Source: Azoarcus sp. (GTDB lineage: Bacteria > Pseudomonadota > Gammaproteobacteria > Burkholderiales > Rhodocyclaceae). Taken from it: 31,090 nt of DNA. This document shows positions 1-7,803 of this stretch, one piece after another. The notes beneath the pieces are model-generated. The model was not told the origin of the DNA and did no database searches. It was given only the letters and a program-made list of their open reading frames with translations. Every line of letters begins with the position of its first letter. The first letter of the stretch is position 1. The translations under genes were made by a program, and so were the position numbers. The stretch spans positions 1 through 31,090 of the forward strand of contig JAITCV010000063.1 in NCBI GenBank assembly GCA_031282905.1, written 5' to 3'.

Positions 1-1
1 G

Positions 2-175
2 TTTGAAGGCCCCTCATGTTTCAAAAACAACACCTTTACAAATCAACATGTTATAGCTTCAATTTCTGCTGAAACGGATTTTCCCGATGTGTTCTCGGGG
101 TTTTTAGAGGTCCCCTTAAGAATGGATGATGTCAAAGAGATCACGCGCGAGGGCCGTAGGCCGTTTCTAAATTGA
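2..175 (+). CDS. C-terminal fragment of an unrecognised protein (5' end outside window)
   Basis: A reading frame is open from the first bases of the window to a TGA at 173-175, giving about 57 residues that end in ...REGRRPFLN. The peptide has a natural mix of residues (SAETDFPDVF, then EVPLRMDDVKE) rather than the Arg/Ala/Pro-rich look of shadow frames in this genome. I do not recognise the family. The stretch is more AT-rich than the genes that follow, so it may belong to an accessory gene. An open frame of this length could arise by chance in a few percent of cases, so the call is tentative. The 138 bases from here to the next gene show no clear promoter or hairpin. Confidence 0.4.
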   Translation, partial: FEGPSCFKNNTFTNQHVIASISAETDFPDVFSGFLEVPLRMDDVKEITREGRRPFLN

Positions 176-313
176 GAACAGGAAGTTATACTGTTTGCGC
201 TGTGAAGGTAAACCACCGACACGCCAAAAGCGAGCTGCCCGTCAGGGCGCATGCGGATACGAAAATCCGGAAAAGGCGCAGGAAAAACCCGCTTCGCCTG
301 GAAAATCATCGAT

Positions 314-1456
314 ATGACATCATCTGCTTTCAATCGCGTCCCCCAGCCGCGCCTGACTTCCATTCCCTCGGCCATTGCTGCGGTTGCCGATTATGTGCCC
401 TATGCCCGTGAGCGCTTGGATGATAACGCTTGGGCGTATATCGCCAGTGGCGCGGCGGATGAAATCACTTTCCACGCCAATCGCGCCGCGTTCGACGCCT
501 TGGCCTTGAACACGCGCGTGCTCGCCGATGTGCGGGGCGGCAATACGGCGCTGACCCTTTTCGGGCAGCGTTTCGCGCATCCCATCCTGCTGGCGCCGGT
601 TGCCTATCAGCGCCTGGCGCATCCAGATGGCGAGCTTGCGACCGTTCAGGCCGCCGCCGCCCTGGAAACCGGCATGGTCGTCAGCACCCTGGCCAGTCAC
701 ACGCTGGAAGACATCGCCCGCCATGCCGATGCGCCATTGTGGTTCCAGCTCTATGTCCAGCCCGACCGCGGATTCACCCGGGAACTCGTGCGACGCGCCG
801 AAGCCGCAGGCTACAGCGCCTTGGTGGTGACGGTCGACGCGCCGATTGCCGGCATTCGCAACCGCGAGCAGCGGGCGCGCTTCCAGTTGCCGGAAGGCAT
901 CGGCGCGGTCAATCTGCGCGGCATGGCCGCGCCCGCCCCGGTGCCGGGTGCGGCAAGCCCGGTGTTCGATGTGCTCATGGCCCACGCGCCGGCATGGAAA
1001 GATATCGAGGATTTACGCGCCTTCACCCGCCTGCCGCTCATCGTCAAGGGGCTCCTGCACCCGGAAGACGCCAGCCGAGCGTTTGCCGCCGGCGCCGATG
1101 GCATCGTCGTCTCCAACCACGGCGGGCGGACGCTGGATACCCTGCCCGCCAGTCTCGCGGCGCTTCCGGCCATCGTCGCAGGTGTCGAGCGCATGGGGAT
1201 GAAGGGCGTCATCCTCTTGGATGGCGGCATTTATCGCGGCACGGACGTCATCAAGGCGCTGGCGCTTGGCGCAAACGCGGTGCTCATTGGTCGCGCCTGG
1301 ATTTACGGCCTTGCCGCCGCAGGCGCGCTGGGCGTCGCGCACGTGCTTCGCCTTTTGCGCGATGAACTGGAGATCGGCATGGCGCTCACCGGCGCGGCGC
1401 ATTTGTCCGACCTGGGGAAACACCTCATTCATACGCGGCACAATCCTGAAACCTGA
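314..1456 (+). CDS. FMN-dependent alpha-hydroxy-acid oxidase/dehydrogenase (lactate/glycolate type)
   Basis: The 380-residue protein belongs to the (S)-2-hydroxy-acid oxidase family, FMN TIM-barrel enzymes that oxidise L-lactate, glycolate or related acids to keto acids. Visible family marks are Tyr42 in YIASGAADE, the PVAYQRLAHPDGE segment near residue 95, QLYVQPDR with Tyr147, the FMN-contacting Lys245 in LPLIVKG, the catalytic His269 with Arg272 in SNHGGR, and the phosphate-binding DGGIYRG...LIGRAW near residues 303-329. Length is normal for the family. ATG 314 gives the usual N-terminus; an in-frame ATG at 251 would add 21 basic residues not typical of the family. A weak GGA lies just upstream. 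It converges on nifA. The substrate cannot be fixed from sequence, and no lactate permease or partner gene is adjacent. Confidence 0.88.
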   Translation: MTSSAFNRVPQPRLTSIPSAIAAVADYVPYARERLDDNAWAYIASGAADEITFHANRAAFDALALNTRVLADVRGGNTALTLFGQRFAHPILLAPVAYQRLAHPDGELATVQAAAALETGMVVSTLASHTLEDIARHADAPLWFQLYVQPDRGFTRELVRRAEAAGYSALVVTVDAPIAGIRNREQRARFQLPEGIGAVNLRGMAAPAPVPGAASPVFDVLMAHAPAWKDIEDLRAFTRLPLIVKGLLHPEDASRAFAAGADGIVVSNHGGRTLDTLPASLAALPAIVAGVERMGMKGVILLDGGIYRGTDVIKALALGANAVLIGRAWIYGLAAAGALGVAHVLRLLRDELEIGMALTGAAHLSDLGKHLIHTRHNPET

Positions 1457-1464
1457 ATCGCCCT

Positions 1465-1479
1465 CGGATGTTGCATCCG
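1465..1479. terminator. short hairpin between convergent genes
   Basis: CGGATG-TTG-CATCCG forms a 6-bp stem with a 3-nt loop 9 bases after the oxidase stop codon. It lies in the 130-bp gap before the convergent nifA end. No proper T-tract follows, so terminator function is only a possibility. Confidence 0.28.
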
Positions 1480-1586
1480 GATTTCAGACGAGTGTTTTCC
1501 GGCAGATTCTCCCTGTCGGCCATTCCCACAAACACCTGGCCATCGGAAAATGAATCATGCATTCAGCGGAAGAGAACGGTGCAGTT

Positions 1587-3161
1587 TCAGATTTGCCTCA
1601 CCTTGATATTCAGGGTCTGGATGCGATAGGCGATCTGCCTGGGCGTCATGTTGAGCAGCCGGGCGGCCTTGGCTTGTACCCAGCCGGCTTGTTCCAATGC
1701 CGCGATGACCCGCTCGCGTTCGTCGAGTTCGGGGTTGTCGAGGCCGGTGCCGACGACGCCGCTGCCGCTGCCGATGCCGCCGCCGCGCATGGGGATCACC
1801 CGTTCCTCGATGCCGGAGACCAGGATCAGATCGCGGTCGATCGTGCCGTCTTCGCTCATCACCGCCGCGCGCTCGATACAGTTTTCCAGTTCGCGCACGT
1901 TGCCCGGCCAAGCGTGATGCAGCAGGATGCGCAAGGCGGCGTCGGTGATCCTGAGTGGACGCCCCTGCACTTTCGCTACCTTGTCGACGAGGTAGCTGGC
2001 GATTTCGGGAATGTCCTCGACCCGCTCGCGCAGGGGCGGAATCAGGATGGGCATGACGTTGAGGCGATAGAACAAATCCTCGCGGAATTTGCCCGCCTCG
2101 ACTTCTTCTTCGAGATCGCGGTTGGTGGCGGCAATGACCCGCACGTCGACTTTCAGCGTCTTGCTGCCTCCTACCCGTTCAAGCTCGCCTTCCTGCAAGA
2201 CCCGCAGGAGCTTGGCCTGGAATATCGGTGAAATTTCGCCGATTTCGTCGAGGAACAGGGTGCCGCCGTCCGCCGTCTCGAAGCGGCCCTTGCGTTGGTT
2301 GAGCGCGCCGGTGAATGCGCCTTTTTCGTGGCCGAAAAGCTCGGATTCGAGCAGGTTTTCCGGCAACGCCGCACAGTTGAGCTTGACGAAGGGGCCAGAG
2401 GCGCGCGGGGAGTTGTAGTGGATCGCATGGGCGATCAATTCCTTGCCGGTGCCGGTTTCGCCACGCACGAGCACGGTGGTGTTCCACTTCGCCACTTGCC
2501 GCACCTGTTCGAAGATGCGCCGCATCGTCGTGGTGTGGCCGACGATGTTGTCGAAGCTGAAATTGCCGCGCGCCGCGCGCCGGTTGTCGCGGTCTTCCGG
2601 CTGGCCACGGCGTTCCGGGGGACAGGACAGGCGCACGGTCTGGCCGATCAGGTTGGCGATCATATCGGCGAAATAGGCTTCGTCGCCCAGGCGCGCCGGG
2701 GTGGATGGGGAGGGTTGCAGGGCGAGTATGCCGACGATGTCGTGACCGGCGCGAATCGGCGCGCCGATAAAGGGCGCTTCGCTATCGAACACTCCATGGC
2801 GGGGCAGGTAATTCGGGCTGTCGGCGAGGCGTTTCAGCACCAGCGCGTGGGTGCGTTCCCGCACCGTGCCGAACACGTCTTCGCCGTTTTTCCAGCGGAT
2901 ATCGAGGGCCAGCGGGGTTTCGATGCCGTACAGGGCCGCAATTGCCATCGATTCGCCATCGGCTTCGTTCAACGCCACCAGGGCACGATCGATCGCGCAT
3001 TCCTCGCCCAGGACGCGCAGGATTTCGGTCAGGGTTTCGCGCAATTCGAGTGTGCGCGACAGCACCCGGCTCACCCGGTAGAGCGCCTCGAGCGCGGCTT
3101 CGAGCCAGGGCGCGCGCGCCTCGGCGAGGTTCATGTCGATGGTTTCGTTCGTGGAGATCAT
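1587..3161 (-). CDS. nifA: NifA, sigma-54-dependent activator of nitrogen fixation genes
   Basis: The 524-residue protein has the full NifA layout. There is a GAF domain at about 25-175, an AAA+ sigma-54 interaction domain at about 203-440, and a Fis-type helix-turn-helix at about 480-524 ending RQIAYRIQTLNIK. In the AAA+ domain I see Walker A GETGTGKE (234-241), the sigma-54-contacting GAFTGA loop (281-286), Walker B TLFLDEIGE (301-309) and the arginine-finger region REDLFYRLNV. The linker between AAA+ and HTH (about 440-475, Gly-rich) has no cysteine pair. It is therefore the type found in Klebsiella and Azotobacter, where oxygen control is exerted through NifL, not the Cys-containing directly oxygen-sensitive type of rhizobia and Herbaspirillum. 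Its ATG overlaps the nifL stop (ATGA), indicating translational coupling. It probably activates the divergent rnf operon and its own operon. Confidence 0.96.
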   Translation of the reverse strand: MISTNETIDMNLAEARAPWLEAALEALYRVSRVLSRTLELRETLTEILRVLGEECAIDRALVALNEADGESMAIAALYGIETPLALDIRWKNGEDVFGTVRERTHALVLKRLADSPNYLPRHGVFDSEAPFIGAPIRAGHDIVGILALQPSPSTPARLGDEAYFADMIANLIGQTVRLSCPPERRGQPEDRDNRRAARGNFSFDNIVGHTTTMRRIFEQVRQVAKWNTTVLVRGETGTGKELIAHAIHYNSPRASGPFVKLNCAALPENLLESELFGHEKGAFTGALNQRKGRFETADGGTLFLDEIGEISPIFQAKLLRVLQEGELERVGGSKTLKVDVRVIAATNRDLEEEVEAGKFREDLFYRLNVMPILIPPLRERVEDIPEIASYLVDKVAKVQGRPLRITDAALRILLHHAWPGNVRELENCIERAAVMSEDGTIDRDLILVSGIEERVIPMRGGGIGSGSGVVGTGLDNPELDERERVIAALEQAGWVQAKAARLLNMTPRQIAYRIQTLNIKVRQI

Positions 3162-4747
3162 GCCTCTCCTCCTTCAGGGCTTTCGGAGAGACTCGACGCC
3201 GGAAAACTCGCCACCATGCGACAGCCGTTGGTGTAACCGGGATCGATTTCGAGCATACCGCGATGACGGCTGACGATTTCCTGCGCGAGCGACAAACCAA
3301 CCCCGCGCCCGGCGGCCCGGGTGTGTTTGGTGGAGAAAAACGGTTCGAAAACCTTGAGCCGCAATTCCTCGGGTACGCCCGGGCCGCTGTCGGCGACGCT
3401 CACGTAGACATGATCGCCATGACAGCCGGTGGTCAGCATCAGATTGCGTTCGACCCGGCCGCGTCCGTTCATCGCCTCGACCGCGTTGGTGACGAGCTGG
3501 CGGAACAGGGTGCGCAGGGCGATGGGATTGCCTTGCACCGGCGGCAGCACCATGGCGGGCTTCCAGTCGACGACGATTCCAGCGGCAAGGAAGGCGCTGG
3601 TTTCCAGCATCAACACGTCATGGAGCACTTCGTTGAGGTTGACCCGGCCCGAGGGTTCTTCCGGTTCGGGCGGCATGGCCGCCTGCAAGGTGGCGATGGC
3701 CTGCTCGCCGGCGCGCAGCGCTTCCGCGAGCGCAACCGTGAGCGCGTCGCCTTCCGCGCCTTTGGTGCGACGGCGTTGCAGGCTGGCGGCGGCGGCGATC
3801 AGGTTGACCGGCCCTTGCAACTGGAAAGCCGCGCCCGCGAGCGCTTCGCGCAGGCTTTGGTCCAGTTCGCCTTCGGAGAGCATCACCCGCATTGCCGCCA
3901 GCCTGAGCGCCTCTTGCTGACGCCGGGCCGCGCTGATGTCGTGCATTACCAGCAGGATGTAGTCGGAACAGCATTCGCTGTAGAACGCGTCCGGGCTGGT
4001 GCGGCGTTCTTCGAACCACGATACCGAACAGGAATACCAGCGCACGTCTCCGCCGCGGGTTTCGAACCTCAGTTCCTGGTTGATGAGCGAGTGGCGGCGC
4101 ACAAACGCTTGCCTGAAGATTTCTCCCAGCCCTTCGCGCAGCATCGCCAGCACCATTTCCGCGAATTCCCCGCCCTGGATTTCGGCGGCGAAGGCGCGGT
4201 AGGCGGGATTGTCGAGCACCACCTTGCCGCTGGCATCGAGCAGGGCGACGGCGACCGGCGCGACCGAAATCACCGATTCGATCAATTGCTGGTGATTGTC
4301 GAGTTGCTGGGAAAGACGGTGTTCGCCGGTGACGTCACGGTGCATGCCGAGATAACGCACGCCGCCCGCTCCGCGCCCGTCTCCGCTCGCCCCCGGGTGC
4401 AGCGGCGTCACCGTGAGTTCGGCGACATAGGGTGAGCCATCGCGTCGCCGGTTGAGCAGCCTTCCCGACCACACCTGCCCATGCTCCAGCGCCTGCCACA
4501 TCTCTTGGTATACCGCTTTCGGGGTGGATTTGTACGACAGGATCGAGTGACTTTGCCAGATCACTTCGTCGGGGCCGTAGCCGGTGATCCGGCAAAACGC
4601 CGGGTTGACGTAGAGGATATTGGCATCGGCATCGGTGAGCGAAATCGCAATCGCCGATTGCTCCACGACATCGCGGAATACGCCCGCGGGCAGGGAGACG
4701 CCATGATCCGGAGGCAGGCCGGAGAAAGAGGAGGCAGATGCGGTCAT
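3158..4747 (-). CDS. nifL: NifL, PAS-flavin redox sensor and NifA anti-activator
   Basis: The 529-residue protein (start ATG 4747) has two PAS domains (about 22-140 and 155-275), a central helical region and a C-terminal GHKL ATPase-like domain. PAS1 shows the NPAFCRITGY motif and the Trp in VIWQSHSIL. In Azotobacter NifL this domain carries FAD and senses oxygen. The GHKL domain shows an N box near 420 (TNAVEAMNG), G1 DSGPGVP near 453 and G2 GRGVGLSL near 480. The H-box equivalent, FQLQGPVNLI near 308, contains no histidine. This matches NifL action by protein-protein inhibition of NifA rather than phosphotransfer. A longer in-frame start at 4948 would run through the promoter region and is rejected. 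nifL is first in the nifLA operon, behind a strong sigma-54 promoter match. Confidence 0.94.
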   Translation of the reverse strand: MTASASSFSGLPPDHGVSLPAGVFRDVVEQSAIAISLTDADANILYVNPAFCRITGYGPDEVIWQSHSILSYKSTPKAVYQEMWQALEHGQVWSGRLLNRRRDGSPYVAELTVTPLHPGASGDGRGAGGVRYLGMHRDVTGEHRLSQQLDNHQQLIESVISVAPVAVALLDASGKVVLDNPAYRAFAAEIQGGEFAEMVLAMLREGLGEIFRQAFVRRHSLINQELRFETRGGDVRWYSCSVSWFEERRTSPDAFYSECCSDYILLVMHDISAARRQQEALRLAAMRVMLSEGELDQSLREALAGAAFQLQGPVNLIAAAASLQRRRTKGAEGDALTVALAEALRAGEQAIATLQAAMPPEPEEPSGRVNLNEVLHDVLMLETSAFLAAGIVVDWKPAMVLPPVQGNPIALRTLFRQLVTNAVEAMNGRGRVERNLMLTTGCHGDHVYVSVADSGPGVPEELRLKVFEPFFSTKHTRAAGRGVGLSLAQEIVSRHRGMLEIDPGYTNGCRMVASFPASSLSESPEGGEA

Positions 4748-4787
4748 GAAAATCTCGTTAATGTGACGGAGCTGACAGGCCAATGCA

Positions 4788-4802
4788 GCAAGTGTTGTGC
4801 CA
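4788..4802 (-). promoter_or_regulatory. sigma-54 (-24/-12) promoter of nifLA
   Basis: Read on the minus strand the site is TGGCACAACACTTGC. This is an exact match to the TGGCAC-N5-TTGC consensus, with GG and GC in correct spacing. The transcription start is expected near 4776, giving a leader of about 30 nt before the nifL ATG at 4747. With the upstream NifA site it suggests that nifLA is sigma-54-dependent and possibly autoactivated. Confidence 0.85.
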
Positions 4803-4914
4803 AACACGACAAAACAAACGATAAAAGACGCATGCGCCCGACGCATGATCATGGTATCGCCTGGCGTTTCATGGTTTGCCATGAACCCGACAAAACGCTT
4901 CCGGATGGCGGCGT

Positions 4915-4938
4915 ATTTTGTCGCATGTACGACAAAAT
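4915..4938. promoter_or_regulatory. NifA upstream activator site inside a perfect inverted repeat
   Basis: TGTCGCATGTACGACA at 4919-4934 fits the NifA-binding consensus TGT-N10-ACA exactly. It sits in a larger inverted repeat with 9-bp perfect arms (ATTTTGTCG and CGACAAAAT) and a 6-nt centre. The centre is about 127 bp upstream of the predicted rnf start and about 150 bp upstream of the predicted nifL start, both within the usual range for NifA enhancers. It is the only well-placed copy in the divergent region, so it may serve both promoters. Confidence 0.8.
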
Positions 4939-4999
4939 GTGCCGCCATGACGTATTCGGAACAGTCCGTCCCGGCGTCAAACGGGCAACAGTGTCTTCA

Positions 5000-5012
5000 A
5001 ATCATGGCGTTA
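5000..5012 (+). promoter_or_regulatory. probable IHF binding site
   Basis: AATCATGGCGTTA matches the IHF consensus WATCARNNNNTTR at all constrained positions except the R. It lies between the NifA site and the rnf -24 element, where IHF normally bends DNA to bring NifA to sigma-54 polymerase. The call rests on motif and position only. Confidence 0.42.
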
Positions 5013-5027
5013 TGCCGTGCGATGCCA

Positions 5028-5042
5028 TGGCATGAATCGTGC
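5028..5042 (+). promoter_or_regulatory. sigma-54 (-24/-12) promoter of the first rnf operon
   Basis: TGGCATGAATCGTGC has the essential GG and GC dinucleotides at correct spacing and matches TGGCAC-N5-TTGC at all but two positions (C to T, T to G). The transcription start is expected near 5054, about 40 nt before the rnfA ATG. It lies downstream of the NifA and IHF sites and faces away from nifL. Confidence 0.72.
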
Positions 5043-5092
5043 GGAAGCGTACTCGTATTTTGGAGAAGTTTTGGAGAAAACGAGGAGGCGCG

Positions 5093-5674
5093 ATGGGGGA
5101 ATGGTTGATGCTGTTGCTGGCCACTGCCCTGGTCAACAACGTGGTGCTGGTGAAATTTCTCGGGCTGTGCCCCTTCATGGGCGTGTCGCGCAAGGTCGAC
5201 AGTGCCCTGGGGATGGGCATGGCGACCACTTTCGTGCTGACCCTGGCGAGCGCGGTGACCTGGTTGCTCGAACATTTCCTGCTTGCCCCGCTCGATATCG
5301 GTTACCTGCGCATCCTCGGTTTCATCCTCGTCATCGCCGCGACCGTGCAGTTCGTCGAGATGGCGGTGAAGAAAAACGCGCCCGATCTCTACAAGGTGCT
5401 GGGCATCTACCTGCCGCTGATCACCACCAATTGCGCAGTGCTCGGGGTGGCGCTGCTCAATGTCCAGCAACAGGCGGGGTTCGTGACCAGCGTGCTTTAT
5501 GGTTTCGGTTCGGCGCTGGGTTTCACCATGGTGCTGGTGCTGTTCGCCGGATTGCGCGAACGATTGGTCCTCGCCCGCGTGCCGAAAACCTTCGCGGGCG
5601 CGCCCATTGGTTTCATCACCGCCGGACTGCTTGCGCTCGCTTTCATGGGGTTTGCCGGTCTTGCCAATCATTGA
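5093..5674 (+). CDS. rnfA: RnfA, integral membrane subunit of the first Rnf complex
   Basis: This 193-residue protein is almost entirely hydrophobic, with about six membrane helices, and belongs to the RnfA/RnfE/NqrD/NqrE family. Family marks are LVNNVVLVKFLGLCPFMGVS near the N-terminus and LPLITTNCAVLG in the middle. The conserved cysteines of these two half-repeats bind an iron-sulfur centre within the membrane in Rnf/Nqr complexes. Start ATG 5093 has GAGGAG 5 nt upstream; an in-frame upstream start at 5039 adds a basic peptide foreign to the family. It is the first gene of rnfABCDGEH and shares its control region with divergent nifLA. It is clearly paralogous to the protein encoded at 11438-12019. 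Confidence 0.96.
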   Translation: MGEWLMLLLATALVNNVVLVKFLGLCPFMGVSRKVDSALGMGMATTFVLTLASAVTWLLEHFLLAPLDIGYLRILGFILVIAATVQFVEMAVKKNAPDLYKVLGIYLPLITTNCAVLGVALLNVQQQAGFVTSVLYGFGSALGFTMVLVLFAGLRERLVLARVPKTFAGAPIGFITAGLLALAFMGFAGLANH

Positions 5675-5713
5675 TTGTCTGTTAACTTGCCCTGAACAAA
5701 GCCTGGAGTTTCC

Positions 5714-6241
5714 ATGCTGATCGCCATCGCCAGTTTTTCCTCCATGGGGGTCGTATTCGGCCTCGTCCTGGGCCTTGCCGCCCGGTTGTTTCGCGTCGAA
5801 ACGGTTGGGCTCGAAGCCGAAATCATGCCGTTGATGCCCGGCACCAATTGCGGCCAGTGCGGTTATCCGGGTTGCGCGGGCGCGGCGGCCGCGCTCGCCA
5901 AGGGGGAAGCGCCGCCGAGCTGCTGTCCGCCCGGCGGACAGGCGCTGGCCCTCGCCCTTGCGGAAAAGCTCGGGGTGGCGCTCGACGCCTCGGCGCTTGG
6001 CGAACAGGTGCCGATGATCGCCGTGGTGAGGGAAGACATCTGCATCGGCTGCACCAAGTGCTTCAAGTCCTGTCCGACCGACGCGGTCATGGGCGCGGTC
6101 AAGCAGGTGCATGCCGTGATCCGCGAAGCCTGCACCGGCTGCGCCAAGTGCGAAAACGTCTGCCCGACCGGCGCCATCGTCCTCGATCCCGTGCCGGTCA
6201 CCCTGCAAACCTGGGTTTGGCCCAAGCCGGTCGCGGCGTGA
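5714..6241 (+). CDS. rnfB: RnfB, iron-sulfur subunit of the first Rnf complex
   Basis: The 175-residue protein has an N-terminal membrane anchor (residues 1-22), then a Fe-S domain C46-x2-C49-x4-C54 with C70/C71, and two 4Fe-4S ferredoxin motifs (C110, C113, C116, C120 and C140, C143, C146, C150). RnfB is thought to accept or donate electrons to soluble ferredoxin on the cytoplasmic side. The start has CTGGAG about 6 nt upstream. The C-terminus ends soon after the second cluster, so this is a short proteobacterial form without the extra clusters of clostridial RnfB. The gene lies 39 bp after rnfA. Confidence 0.95.
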   Translation: MLIAIASFSSMGVVFGLVLGLAARLFRVETVGLEAEIMPLMPGTNCGQCGYPGCAGAAAALAKGEAPPSCCPPGGQALALALAEKLGVALDASALGEQVPMIAVVREDICIGCTKCFKSCPTDAVMGAVKQVHAVIREACTGCAKCENVCPTGAIVLDPVPVTLQTWVWPKPVAA

Positions 6242-6255
6242 AGGAGAAAGCCACG

Positions 6256-7803
6256 ATGGGCGCGAACGATCTTCCATTGGCGAGCCGTCTGGGTCGCTGG
6301 CTGCACCGTTGGGGCGCGCATCCCGACGATCACAAACATCCGGCGGCCAACACCGATGTTGCCGCGCTGCCGCTGCCGCCCCGCCTCACCTTGCCGCTCG
6401 CCCAACACATCGGCGCGCCCGCGCGCCCCGAGGTCGAGGTGGGCGCCCGGGTATTGCGCGGTCAGTTGCTTGCCAGCGCGCAAGGTCCGATCTCGGCCCC
6501 CATCCACGCGCCCAGTTCGGGCACGATCGCGGGCATCGTCGATGTTCCCGTTCCCCACCCTTCCGGCTTGAGCGGCACCGCCATCCTGCTCGACACCGAT
6601 GGCCTCGACGAAGCGGTGACGATGGCCGAAACCGACCCATGGACGCTGGCGCCCGCCGACATCGCCCGCCGGGTGGCCGAGGCCGGCATTGTTGGCCTCG
6701 GCGGCGCGACCTTCCCCGCCGCGGTCAAGCTCAGCGGCGGGCAAAAGCACAAGACCCCGACCCTGGTGCTCAATGGCGGCGAATGCGAGCCTTATCTCTC
6801 CTGCGACGACCGCCTGATGCGCGAGCGTCCCGCCGAGGTCATCGACGGCGCGCGCATCATCCTGCGCGCCATCGAAGGCCGCCACATCCTGATCGGGGTG
6901 GAAAAGAACAAGCCCGAAGCCATCGCCGCCCTCGCCTTGGCCGCAGCCGCGTTTCCCGAAGTCGAAATTGTCCCGGTGCCTGCCCGCTACCCGATGGGCT
7001 CCGAAAAACAACTGGTCTCCTGGCTCACCGGCAAGGAAATTCCTGCGGGCGGCCTGCCCGCCGACATCGGCGTGGTGGTGCAAAACGTCGGCACCGCCGC
7101 CGCCATCCACCGCGCCATCCGCCACGGCGAAGCGCTCATCCGTCGCATCGTCACGGTCTCCGGCGGCGCGATCCGTACCCCGCGCAACATCGAAGTGAGG
7201 ATCGGCACGCCGCTTGCCGCCCTGATCGATTTCTGCGGCGGCACCATCGCGCCGGTGGCGCGATGGGTATTGGGCGGCCCGATGATGGGGTTGGCGATCG
7301 ACACGCTCGATCTTCCCATCATCAAGGGCAGCGGCGGGCTGCTCGCGCTCACCGCCGCGGAAACCGCCCGCCCTGGATCAGCCGGGCCGTGCATCCATTG
7401 CGCCTCCTGCGCGAGCGCCTGCCCGATCGGGCTGATGCCGCTGGAGATGGCCGCGCACATCCGCAGTGACGATCTGCTCGGTGCGCTCGCGCTCGGACTG
7501 CGCGACTGTATCGGCTGCGGCACCTGCTCCTATGTCTGTCCCTCGCGCATCCCGCTGGTGCATTACTTCAATCACGCCAAGGGCGAACTCGCCGCCCAGG
7601 ATCGCGCCAAACTGCGCCAGGACGCCATCCGCCAATTGGTCGACGCGCGCGCCGCGCGCATGGAACAGGAAGCGCGCGAAAAAGCCGAAGTCGCCGCCCG
7701 CCGCAAGGCCGAACGCGAACGCGCCAAAGCCGAAGCCGCCGCCAAGGCGGCGGCGCAAGCCCCCCTATCGCCCGCCCGTCCCGCCGAGGAAACGCCCGCA
7801 TGA
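6256..7803 (+). CDS. rnfC: RnfC, NADH/FMN-binding subunit of the first Rnf complex
   Basis: The 515-residue protein resembles the NADH-binding 51-kDa subunit of complex I plus a ferredoxin-like part. Visible are an N-terminal barrel-sandwich region with HAPSSGTI, the GLGGATFP nucleotide-binding loop, NGGECEPYLSCDDRLM, and two 4Fe-4S motifs beginning at residues 379 and 418. The last 70 residues are charged and alanine-rich (EQEAREKAEVAARRK), a likely coiled coil seen in many proteobacterial RnfC proteins. ATG 6256 is preceded by AAGGAG at 9 nt; a long upstream in-frame extension overlaps rnfB and is rejected. It overlaps rnfD by 4 bp (ATGA). Confidence 0.95.
   Translation: MGANDLPLASRLGRWLHRWGAHPDDHKHPAANTDVAALPLPPRLTLPLAQHIGAPARPEVEVGARVLRGQLLASAQGPISAPIHAPSSGTIAGIVDVPVPHPSGLSGTAILLDTDGLDEAVTMAETDPWTLAPADIARRVAEAGIVGLGGATFPAAVKLSGGQKHKTPTLVLNGGECEPYLSCDDRLMRERPAEVIDGARIILRAIEGRHILIGVEKNKPEAIAALALAAAAFPEVEIVPVPARYPMGSEKQLVSWLTGKEIPAGGLPADIGVVVQNVGTAAAIHRAIRHGEALIRRIVTVSGGAIRTPRNIEVRIGTPLAALIDFCGGTIAPVARWVLGGPMMGLAIDTLDLPIIKGSGGLLALTAAETARPGSAGPCIHCASCASACPIGLMPLEMAAHIRSDDLLGALALGLRDCIGCGTCSYVCPSRIPLVHYFNHAKGELAAQDRAKLRQDAIRQLVDARAARMEQEAREKAEVAARRKAERERAKAEAAAKAAAQAPLSPARPAEETPA

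Noticed and set aside
1555..3236. Long frames antisense to nifA and other GC-rich genes
   Set aside because: These are shadow frames of high-GC coding sequence, with Arg/Gly/Ala/His-rich translations and no domain signals.
4796..4811. A second TGT-N10-ACA in the nifL-rnf intergenic region
   Set aside because: It overlaps the -24 element of the nifL promoter, so it is badly placed as an enhancer for nifLA and about 250 bp from the rnf start. It lacks the extended inverted arms of the 4919-4934 site and is probably chance.
5848..6255. In-frame upstream extension of the first rnfC
   Set aside because: It overlaps rnfB in another frame and is Arg-rich; ATG 6256 with AAGGAG gives the proper RnfC N-terminus.
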